Shown here piece after piece: positions 10,541 to 19,583 of a DNA stretch of 64,000 bases; the first letter of the stretch is position 1; each line of letters opens with the position of its first letter. The position numbers were made by a program, and so were the translations under genes. Origin of the DNA: Prorocentrum cordatum (taxonomy: Eukaryota; Sar; Dinophyceae; Prorocentrales; Prorocentraceae); assembly GCA_963575745.1 (NCBI GenBank), contig CAUYUJ010003892.1, forward strand, positions 471,163-535,162. The letters run 5' to 3'. A model generated the notes under the pieces. The model had not been told where the DNA came from. It worked only from the letters and a program-made list of their open reading frames with translations, and did not search any database.

Positions 10541-12525
10541 GTCGCACGGCGCCTCATCAACCTGGAGGAGCTCGAGTACTCTCTCGCGACCGACGAGGAG
10601 CCCTACGAGGCAGCCTGCCAGAGCCGCTTCAGCTCGCCAGAAAGTGTTGCCCGTCTCGCGACCTTGATCCCCGGCGCGCTCTTGAAGAAAGGACACTCCG
10701 GGCGCGATTGGCAGGAAAGGCTTCGCACTGACCTCCAGAAGCCTGTCGAGCGTCGCGGAGATGTCATGAAGGCCTGATCATGTGCGAATCTACCTCACAT
10801 AAAACATACCCACCATCCCCCAACCCAAAATAAAAATAATTAAAATTAATAAATAAATCAAAAAAAAAAGAAAGAATAAAAAAATAAATTAAAAAAAAAT
10901 TAAATTAAAAAAAAAAAAAAAAAAAAGGTGAACGCGCCGACTGCATCGGCTCCGCCATTTCACGCCCGGGCATGCCTGCCAAGGTCAAGTCTGCCCTCAG
11001 GACGTTGCTACTTAGCACTTCCGATGTCCCTGGCACGGAGGGGCGGAAAACCGCACTCCGCTTCGACGGGCACGGCAACAACCTCAAGTTCGGCGCGGCC
11101 AGCTTCTTCGTCACACCGAACTTCGCAGACACGTACAGCCCGTTGGTCCTCCAACTCCACGAAGGGCCCGGAAAGCGGAGCCACTTAGACATTCGCGGGG
11201 GCGCGGTTGGCGCGGTGGCCAGAGCCGGCGGCGCTTCTCAGCCTGCGGGCCCTGACCTGCGGAGTCCAGCTCCGACCATGCCTTCTCTGGAGCGGATGCA
11301 CCAGATAGTGGCAGCAGACCCGCGGGCGCAGGCCAAGTTCTTCCTGTTGATGACGGAGCTTCACTACCGCTACATCATCGGCTTAGAGCGCCTGTTTGTG
11401 GGCCGCACAACGCTAGCCCGACAGGCGGTGACAACGGAGGACGACGTGGCAGCGACTCTGCAGCCGTGCGTGGCCCCAGGCACCACTGATGTGCAAGCGC
11501 CTTTCGAAGCACAGGGTCGGGGCTTCACGCGCGGCCACGGCAAAGGCCACAGCGTCATCGGGCCTACGATGGCGTGGCTGCGGTCGGCAGTGGTCGGAGG
11601 CCTGCGCACCGCCGCTCGGGAGCTGCGAACTGCCCTTCTTTCCACCGCGGAGACCGTGCAGTACGAAGCTGCCAACGAGCCCGCACGGCAGCAGGGGCTT
11701 CCTGACGTCGCGCCAGAGCCTTTCACAGCCAGGCAGCAACGACAGAGCCGCATGGACGGAGGGGAAGAGGAGGACGGCACCCTGCGCGACGAGGTGCCTC
11801 TCGGCCCGCCAGTGGAGCAGCCGCACCTGGTGGAGGAGCGAGCGCGGGCAGCCGCAGAGAACCGGAAGCCTGCAATCGGCGCTGCAGCGTACCGGGGCCT
11901 CCCGCTCACAGGAGCCTTTCAGTCTACGTTTCCAAGCTACCGCCAACGAACTAGCTTCGGGCAGCTAGGTGGCGCCCCTCAGCCTGCCATGGCAGCCAGC
12001 CATGCTAGCCTCTTCCAGACGAACGAGGATGGAGCGATTCAGGAAGTCCTCACGCCCGATGGCTCGCCGGCTTCGGTCGAGGAGATTACCGCAGATGCGG
12101 AGGCTTGGGCGGTAGCGTTTAGCCGTGACTTCTTTTGCAACATCTGCTCCAACCGCGAGCACGACAGCACCGAGACGTGCGTCAAGTACGTCAAGAAGAA
12201 GCTCGAGGCCAAAGAGAGTCTGCGCTCGAACAGAACCCCGTCGTGCCGCTTCTGGTTCTTTCGCATCCAGCAGCTATGTCTAGCAGGCCGCACCAAGCGA
12301 GTGCGTCTGCGCGGCAAGCCTTTGGTCCGGACTCCCTTCATCGACTTCTCTGATGACCGCAACCAGCGGTGCCGCTGCCAGGTCAAACGCGACCAGCCGT
12401 TCAGGAGCTCCAGCAACGACGTCTCTCAAGTGACCAGCCGGTGCAACGTGGATTTCCAGTTCTTGATGTGCGCGCCTGACGAGTCTGCCGAGGCAGCAAA
12501 AGTGCTTCAGCCTGGTGGTGCTCCT
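10541..12525 (+). pseudogene. Rep domain, N-terminal half, element 1
   Basis: After a damaged 10541-10926 stretch, the Helitron_like_N signature is clear. It includes FGAASFFVTPNFADTYSPLV (about 11092-11150), then AQAKFFLLMTELHYRYIIG, then FEAQGRGFTRGHGKGHSVIG with the HUH-type histidines at 11536-11538 and 11548-11550. A Cys/His segment (CNICSNREHDSTETC) and RCNVDFQFLM follow. Rep enzymes of this family nick and join DNA for rolling-circle transposition. Relative to element 3, two positions in the Cys/His segment differ (His to Arg, Cys to Ser). The coding sequence stops abruptly at a GAPQPA linker where the TIR transposon at 12526 has inserted. Confidence 0.75.
10797..10926 (+). other. A-rich block replacing Rep coding sequence
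   Basis: About 130 bp of A/T-rich sequence ends in a run of more than 20 A. It lies where element 3 has continuous coding sequence (between ...SAEDFMEALN and CIGSAI). The 150 bp before it carry many small indels against element 3. It could be an insertion with target damage or a low-quality assembly patch. Confidence 0.6.
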
Positions 12526-14470
12526 TGGGAGGCGTGTGTATATACACCGACCTGTTCGGGCCGATTTTGTTTTGAGTGTTGGGCCAAAGCGGTTTTGGCG
12601 CAGTGGCCGATAGAGGGAGCAAGCGCCATGCGCCCCGCCTGGGCGCGTTTGTCCAGGGGCGGGCAAGGCCGCAGCGGCCCCGGCACCCATGGCGGAAAAC
12701 CGCCGCCCATGGTGGTGATGCCGTCTCTAGGCGAGGGGTGCCTCGTTTCGAGGCCATGAATGCGCGCCCGTAGCCGGGCACGCGAGAAAATTTAAACAGG
12801 GCCGCACGCTGGCCGGGGAACGCGCGCGGGCCTGCTCGCCAGCACCCCAACCCATCCACCACATTGGGGAGGGGAGGAGTACAAACTCTGGCCCGATTGG
12901 AAATGATGCCGCCAAAGGGGTTTGAGCCAAATATGGGCGACGGGCCCGCGCCCCCACGATCACCCTCCCTCCCTTCCCAACTCACCATCGCCCCCCCATT
13001 GACCCCGCCACGACCTCGCCTCCAGCCTCCGTCTCCGTTCACAGACTCCTTCCCTCCCCCCCCCTGCGTTCCTCCACCCCCCACTGTCCGTTCACCCATC
13101 CCCCTCCCCGCTCCCGTGCCTTTCGCTCGGAACTCCCCGCTCCCACTCCCGTTCCCTGCGCCCGCCAGCCCCTCCCTTTCCCTCTCACTCCCCACCCGTC
13201 TCTGCCCCGATCCCCCCCCCCAATCGCTCCATCCAGGCCCCGTATCCCTGCCGCCCTCTCCGCCCCCTCTAACCCCCTAAAAAACGAAAACGGAGCGTCA
13301 AGGTATTGTGATGTGGTTTCCAATCCTACACAACTGGGGTACCACCGCCTGCCGCGGCCTGCCCGTGGCCGGTTCTATCGGTGGCTGGGAGCGAAGCCCC
13401 GGGTCACCGGGGCCACAGAAATTCTGGGAGGCTCATAGGGCGAATTCCTATGGCCTGATCGGTGTATAAAATTTCGGCGGGCCGTTCTGCCTGATACATT
13501 CCGAAATTTTCGTCGTCCCGAAATTTTATACACCAATCGGGCCTTGGATTTTTCTCCTATAGTTTCCGGATTTTGCATAGTCCCCCGTGGCCATGGAAAG
13601 TGGGCGACCGCATGCGGACGCCCCCGCTGGGACTGCAGGTGAAGCTCCACAAGGAGCACAACCTGATTGAAAGGTGCGACGACATAGCCGGGGGGGGGCC
13701 TCCGCGCCAGGGCCGTGCGCGGAGCCGCCATGCGGAGCACGATCTGTTCAAACGCAAGCAGACATTTGCACGATTACGCCATGCGCAAATATGACTGCCC
13801 TTACTGGGCTTGTACGCGGCGCTCCTTGTTGGGCGCCATCCGCTTGAAAAGGCGTGCCAAAAACGGGAGCGGAGACGCCATGGGAATTCCAAATGGGGCC
13901 ACAACTGCATGGGCGCGATCTTCGCGAGGGGCGTGCCGACGCGGGCATGGAGGCGCACTTGGAGCGCCCCCGCGACGGCCGTAGGCGAAATTCCATCGGT
14001 GGCGCGAGCCGCGGGAAAGGCGTGCCGCAGTGGTTGCGGATAAGCTTTGGGGGCGCCCCCCTTGAGCCTGCGGGTGGAGCCCATTGCGGGCTGCAGTCCG
14101 CGCTGGGGGGCGTGCCGAAATGAGCGCGGAGACACTTTAAGTACGCCCCTGCCAGGATGGTCGATGAAGCTTCATATGGGGCACGATCCGTGCGAGGGGA
14201 TTACCGAACTGATCACGACGTTCGCAGCAACGGCAGCGGATGGTAACGACGGTCCACCAGCAGCATGCAGCAGGCAACGCAGCGGACGCGGCTGCGAGCG
14301 GAGGGGGGCGGGGGGAGGTGGGTAAATGAGGAGGAAGACGCGCGGTGCAGCAGAGGGAAAATGAAGCACATGTAAACGAAAAAGCAATGGATAACAAGCG
14401 GCACCGAAAAAAAAACTGCTATAAATTCTACACCCGGGGAATGGATTGGTGTATATATACACTCCTCCGA
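12526..14470. mobile_element. TIR DNA transposon, non-autonomous, 1,945 bp, inside the Rep gene of element 1
   Basis: Imperfect 23-bp terminal inverted repeats at 12526-12548 and 14448-14470 match at 20 of 23 positions; both contain the GTGTATA..TACACC palindromic core. The 5-bp target CTCCT is duplicated at 12521-12525 and 14471-14475. Element 3 keeps the uninterrupted site (GGTGCTCCTCAGCCTGCC near 36585). The target is a copy of the 17-bp repeat. Inside are C-rich sequence (12930-13270), a foldback at 13452-13543, and GGGCGCCCCC/GGCGTGCCGAA-type repeats. No reading frame resembles a transposase, so movement would need enzyme from elsewhere. The superfamily cannot be assigned safely. Confidence 0.85.
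13452..13543. repeat. Foldback hairpin inside the TIR transposon
   Basis: The arm at 13452-13478 (GGCCTGATCGGTGTATAAAA...) and the arm at 13517-13543 are inverse complements at about 24 of 27 positions, with a 38-bp loop. The GGTGTATA core echoes the terminal repeats of the host transposon, so it may be a small nested relative. Confidence 0.7.
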
Positions 14471-14475
14471 CTCCT

Positions 14476-16131
14476 CAGCCTGCCCAGGACGGGCTGCCTG
14501 CGGCCGCCCCAGTTCAGCTGGCCAAGCGCAGAAGGCTTACCAAGAAAACGGCCAGCATGAAGAACCCAGAGTCGGCAATCGCATTGCGCTCATCCAAACA
14601 ACTCGGCGGCCGCAAAAAGTGGCTCTACGGTTGTGGCTCCTTGCATCCGACAGATGCATCTGTCGTGGAGAGCTTCCAAGCTGCTTTCCAGAAGGCTTTC
14701 TCCATGGACTTCGACATCACGAAGTACCAGGGCAAGATGATGGAGTCCATGACGCCGCTCTTCCAGTCTATGCTCACCGGCATGCAGCGTCTGGAGCAGC
14801 AGGAGAGGGACGAGAAGGAGGAGGAAGCCCGGAAGGTGCTCAGTGAGGGCGGCGCAGATGGCGAGGACCAGACGCTGGCCAAACGGGGCCGGACGCGCGA
14901 GGATCTCGCTCGCCGCGCTCGGCGGGTCTGTATCCGCCTGGCGTCGATGGCGAACCGGTGCTTCTGGCTCTCCACGACGGAGGTGGCCGTGCACATCCTC
15001 ACAGGCGGCGACTGCCTCCAGTCGCACCACAATGTGCGGCTCTTCACGAGACAACTACAGTGGGCCAGCCAGCAGTGCAAACGCTTGCTAAACCATGAAG
15101 GTTCGGGCGAGGAGACGCATAATGATCAGGTGCCAATACAAGCAGTCCGCATCCAGATCCCTGACGCCGACAACGAGGAGGAGGACGCAGCAGGTGACAC
15201 CAGCGGTGCTCCTCAGCCTCCTGGAGACACTCCTGCTGGTGACGAGCAAGGTGGCGGCGCGGAGTGCGAGGACATGCACGTGTGCACCACCAGCACGAAC
15301 ACGGCCGACGACTACGCCCACAGAGGCCCTCGCCTGCAGACCATGCCGTACTACGTCTACAGGATGTACGTCCGGCGAGTCCTGAAGCCGAGCCGGGTCA
15401 AAGCTTCTGGACCGCGATTCTTCGCCTTCGAGAGCCACTACGTCTTGGCTCCGCGGTACATGCAGGAGGTCCGGTTGACGCGGAGTCACGCCCCCACCAT
15501 CGATGGCTTCCAGTGCCCGACCTGGGCACAGGACCCCGAGCAGAACTCGCTCTTCAAGGCCCACCTCTTCACGCCTTGGGCGTGCGAGTGTCCCCTCTCT
15601 TGTGGCTGCGTTACTCAGTACAGCCATATGCTGAGGAACTGCGACTGCCCCGCCGTGCGCCCATCCTCGTTCGAGCGGGCGTGGCGGCTTCGGTGCGCGG
15701 AGATCCACGTGTTGGCAGCGCGCGCAGACTCCAGGAGCCGCCTGGCCCGCAAGAGGCTCGTGCACGCGGACACGACCCTCTTCTCCGAGCTGAAAGAGCC
15801 CCGGGCGAACCTCGAGGAGGGCGAGCTGGTGCTCCTCAGCCTAGCGCACTTCGCAAGGTCCCAGCTGGCGCGGCGCATGCCAGCGGAGGCGGCACGGCGC
15901 ATCCTCGCCTTCAGTGACCCCCACTGCCGGTGGCACGAGGAACAGTGCACCCTGGCGGAGTTCTGCGCGCACGTGGCGCGAGACGTGCTGGCGCACGTGG
16001 ACCTCGCGGCGGAGGCGCGGGTTAAGCCTCGGCCAGCAACGACTGCACACCTCGAGGCGGATGAAGACTCCGCGAGCGATGCCGAAGGGGTCAAGGGGCG
16101 AGTCCCGCTGGAGCTCGTTGACGTGGGTTGA
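14476..16131 (+). pseudogene. Rep domain, C-terminal half, element 1
   Basis: Coding resumes at CAGCCTGCC in the frame of the GA.QPA linker. The expected Rep tyrosine motif (Y-I-T-K-Y-Q-G-K in element 3) reads D-I-T-K-Y-Q-G-K here: GAC at 14713-14715 replaces TAC and only the second Tyr (14725-14727) remains. Downstream are RRVCIRLASMANRCFWLS and TMPYYVYRMYVRRVL, both aligning with the Rep-helicase linker of Helitrons, and a Cys-rich stretch (CECPLSCGC). The frame ends at a TGA at 16129-16131 where element 3 has GGA. A Y2 Rep lacking its first tyrosine would be expected to be impaired (family knowledge, untested here). Confidence 0.75.
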
Positions 16132-18385
16132 GGCGGCGGCAGCGACGTAGAGGAGGACGTGGAGGACGCCGAGATTACCGAGATCTCCCGGTTTCCGCTG
16201 CGGGACCACGTCAGAGCAACCGAGCTGGCCCTACAGCAAGACCAACTGCAGCGCTTGGACCAGAAGGGCCGCCTCAGCTACGCCGATAAGCACTTGAAGA
16301 ACCTCGACCGAGCGTGCAGCGGCATGCTGCAGCCCAGCTTTGCACTGCCAGCCAGCAGCGGCGCGCGGGAACATCAGGGCACGCGGCTGGACGAGACCTT
16401 CTCTGACATGCTCGCCCTACAGCGGCAAAGCATTGCGCTCCAAAAGAAGCAAGCGAGCCCGGATGGAGAGATCTTGCCCGATTCTGCGGACGACTGGCTC
16501 CCCAGCGGTGCTCCTCAGCCTGCTGCCGAGGACGCCCAACCAGAACTCGTTCCGCAGCTCTTGGCCATGCAGGGCCCGGCGGCTGTTGCGTGGAAGCTCG
16601 TCACTGATGCCCGCTGCACGGAGGAGCAGATTGACGCGGTGGCGTTGTTTGCGTTGTCTCTGCAGAAACGTTTTGACGGCAGACCAGACAAGACAACGCA
16701 TCTCCTCCCCGTGGCGTCCGCGACAGGCAACCACAGCGCGATCTGGCTCGGTGGAGGCGGTGTCGGCAAGACGCGCACCCTCTCCAAAGTGGTGGAGCCG
16801 ATGGCCATCACTTACTTCGGCGAGCAGGGGTACCTCGGCAAAGCGCAGTCCACCCACGCCGCACACAACCTCGGCCCGCGCGGCAGGACCATGCATTCCT
16901 CCAATGGCCTGCTCATGTCGGATTCCATGCAGACAGCCAGGCTGCGCCTGACCCCACATACGCAGAAAAAGCTGGATCGCCTCACAGGCACACTCGGCGT
17001 CGACGTGATCGATGAGCTGGGTGCTGTGCCGGGGCCTTTGCTGCAAGCAGATGCACTGCGCACGACCTACGGCAGGGCGTTGCGCTACAACCTGGACCCC
17101 GCGAAGTACATGCGCCCGCAGGAGACGTGGGGACGCATGCCTGTGAAGATCTTGCGCGGGGACTTCTACCAGTTGCCGCCAGTCCCCGCCACCGCTTCCC
17201 TGCTGGCGCCTAACGCGGGCCAATCCTACGAACACCAACAGGGTAGGAAGTTGCTCGCCGACATCGAGTACGTCATCGATTTCGTGCAGATGCAGCGCTT
17301 TACAGACCCGTTGCAACTCGAGGTTCTCCACGCCATGAGAACTCCAGGCGGAAAAAAAGATCTCTGACGAGAGCTGGCAGGCGATCGTCAAAACAGAGGT
17401 CGTTAGCCCTAGCGGTGCTGCTCAGCCTGCTGCCAGCAGCAGCGAAGCCGCTCAGCCACCTCAGTGGGGCCCTCGGTTGCGTGCAGCACGAGGCTGGTAC
17501 GAGTCGGCCTATTAGTGGCGCATCGTCTCTTACGCCATGCATGCACAGGCCAAGCTTGATGCGCACGATGCTGGCCAGCTGCTCTTTTACGTCCCAGCAA
17601 TCGACAGACCAGCTGCGCGCCTCGCGAAGCCTGATTACGACGAGATGCGCGCGGAGCCCAACATCGGCGCTACCGCAAAAATGCCGGGGCTGCTACCGCT
17701 CTTCGTTGGCATGGAGGTCATCCTGACAGAATCCGTCTTGCCGCCGAAGTATGTCCGTGGCGCGCCAGGCAAAGTGGTAGGCATAGAGCTGCACGCTCTG
17801 GAGCCTCCGGTGGAGGGCCGCCCGTCCATTGTCTCGGACGGTGTGGTCGTGCTCTACTACATGCCAAAGGCCGTCTATGCCAAGATCGATGACAGCGATG
17901 AGCTTTTCTTGAAGGCCGCGCCGGTGACAGCTGGCAGTGCTTCTCAGCCTGCCGGCCCCGACCTGCGCGGAGTGCTCGCGATCACCCCGCAGGCGCGCCC
18001 CTGGAAGTTCAAAGCGAAGACAGGTGGCCCGGCCATCGCGGTGTCCAGGACGCAGTTGACCGTGCTGCCCAAAAAGCAGGGGACTCTGCATGGCGTCCAT
18101 GGCAAGACGACGGACCCAGGCTTCATCGTGCACTGGACGTTTCCGCCAGGACTCAAGAAGGAGTCCATTTGGCTTGCCTACTACGTCAGCCTGTCGCGCC
18201 CCAGAAGCTTCAACCAACTCTTGAGCCACGGCTTGCCTGACCGGAGCATCATCGAATCCGGCCCCCCGGACCAGATCGCCAAGGCCTTCGCCGAGCTCTT
18301 CGCGGACAAGATTGCCGCGACGAAGATCGCTTGCGCGAAGGCCCGACAGCAACTGGATGGCCTGCGCGAGCTTGAGGAGCCATGA
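16132..18385 (+). pseudogene. PIF1-type helicase domain, element 1 (stops and frameshift)
   Basis: The superfamily 1 helicase motifs are in order: Walker A GGGGVGKT at 16750-16773, Walker B VIDELG at about 17008-17025, GDFYQLPPVP at about 17158-17187, QMQRFTDPLQLEVL at about 17287-17328, and the C-terminal YYVSLSRPRSFNQLLSHGLP near 18179. This DNA unwinding domain normally follows Rep in the same Helitron protein. Linkers carry SGAPQPAA, SGAAQPAA and SASQPAG. An extra A in the run at 17353-17360 shifts the frame and TAG at 17513-17515 is a second block, so no full helicase is made. The end (QQLDGLRELEEP then TGA) probably reflects the ancestral C-terminus. Confidence 0.8.
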
Positions 18386-18638
18386 GATGCAGGTTGCGTT
18401 GTGGCGGTGCTGTTCAGTCTGTCCGTCTGCATTCGCGTGGTGCTTCTCAGCCTGCATGCGCGTGGTGCTTCTCCGCCTGCGCTCGTGTGCAGCTGTGCGC
18501 GGTGAGCCTGCACGTGTCGCGGAATGCTTTTCAGCCTGCGCGTGTCTGCAATGCTTCTCAACCTGCACGCTTTGCACGGGAAAAAATCAAACTGCGAGTG
18601 TTACTGCTGCTGCATGCCTCCAGCTATGCTACTACATA
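18386..18638 (+). repeat. 3' tail of element 1 with clustered 17-bp repeats
   Basis: Non-coding tail with copies of GGTGCTTCTCAGCCTGC or close variants at about 18401, 18437, 18462, 18521 and 18549, spaced 20-60 bp apart. All are on the + strand and in no consistent frame. Confidence 0.75.
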
Positions 18639-18669
18639 TCGCTGTTAGGTTGCTTTGCCGGGATAATTT
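18639..18669 (+). repeat. 3' terminal inverted repeat and tail of element 1
   Basis: TCGCTGTTAGGT (18639-18650) is the exact inverse complement of the element start. It is followed by TGCTTTGCCGGGATAATTT, which is shared by elements 1 and 3 and degenerate in element 2. The next base begins element 2. Confidence 0.75.
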
Positions 18670-18802
18670 ACCTAACAGCGAAGACTGATAGGTTTCTAGT
18701 GGTGTAAAAAGAGCTCACAGATCACTCCACAGGGGGGTCCGGGCAGGTGTTGGGGCGTTTCCGGGCGGCATGAGCCGGGCTCGTTTTTCACCAACAGTCA
18801 CA

Positions 18803-19215
18803 CACTTCGTGCTCTTCGCCTTCCCAGAACTCCATTCCCAGGCCACATTCTGGGGGCCGGATGCAACTGTAGGCCACTTCGTGCTCTTCGACATCCCAGA
18901 ACGCCATTCCCGGGCCACATTCTGGGGGGCCGGATGCAACTGTAGGCCACTTCGTGCTCTTCGACATCCCAGAACGCCATTCCCGGGCCACATTCTGGGG
19001 GGCCGGATGCAACTGTAGGCCACATCGTGCTCTTCGACATCCCAGAACGCCATTCCCGGGCCACATTCTGGATGCCCGGAGCCAACTGTAGGCCACTTCG
19101 TGTTCTTCCATTTCCCAGAACTCCATTCCCGGGCCACATTTTGGATGCCCGGAGCCAACTGTAAGCCACTTCGTGCTCTTCGAGTTCCCAGAACTCCATT
19201 CCTGGGCTACATTTT
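18803..19215 (+). repeat. Six ~73-bp tandem repeats (iteron-like array), element 2
   Basis: The landmark G(T)GCTCTTCG recurs at 18809, 18881, 18954, 19027, 19100 (GTGTTCTTCC) and 19173. Unit content is the same as at 1103-1515. Confidence 0.85.
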
Positions 19216-19221
19216 TGGAAT

Positions 19222-19460
19222 GCCAGCAATAAATTAGATTAAGACAAAAACAAAAAAAAAAAAAGGAAAAAAAAAAAAAAAACGACCCAAGACGGAAACA
19301 AAAGAAAACAAGCAAACGGGACCACCTACCAATCAACCAACCCCTCCACACCATACAAAACACAAACGTCAAACACCATCCGAAACAATCGCCAACTTCA
19401 AGACCACTCCTGGTCCTCGAGTTCCCAGAAACACCTTGCCGGGCAACATTTTGAATAGCC
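19222..19460 (+). other. A-rich insert followed by one stray 73-bp-type unit
   Basis: After the sixth unit comes GGAATGCCAGCAATAAATTAG and then about 170 bp of A/C-rich sequence with A-runs. From about 19402 a diverged array unit resumes (CCTCGAGTTCCCAGAA ... GGGCAACATTTTGAAT). The A-rich DNA therefore appears to be inserted within the array. Base composition is unlike its surroundings. Confidence 0.6.
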
Positions 19461-19583
19461 AGACGCTTCATATTCCTTCCGCCACAGCTGTGTTTGGTTC
19501 AGGACTTGCTAGTGACACTGCAGTCCTCTGCATTCAATTGGCCACTACATTCAATCACTGCAGTCCACTGAGTTTTGATTGCA

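Larger units (their letters stand above)
969..18669 (+). mobile_element. Element 1: giant Helitron2/Helentron-like transposon, 17.7 kb
   Basis: The left boundary is set where AGATTTTT meets ACCTAACAGCGA, and the right where GGGATAATTT meets the next ACCTAACAGCG. The two ends are defined by comparison with elements 2 and 3. The start carries ACCTAACAGCGA; its inverted copy lies near, but not at, the 3' end (18639-18650) and is followed by a 19-nt tail. This matches the asymmetric terminal inverted repeats described for Helentrons. Contents in order: end module, six 73-bp repeats, GGA-rich tract, 1.4-kb leader, intact RPA-like ORF, and a Rep-helicase polyprotein gene broken by frameshifts, stops, an A-rich block and a 1.9-kb TIR transposon. 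Insertion next to T-runs agrees with Helentron TT preference. Exact terminal bases are uncertain by a few nucleotides. Confidence 0.75.

Noticed and set aside
10044-10547. Frames through the 33-bp array (VLIAVSRLDLH or VDSSVSFGPTC repeats) as a repeat protein
   Set aside because: The downstream Rep frame is closed within the array, and removal at GT/AG borders joins conserved sequence exactly; best read as an intron.
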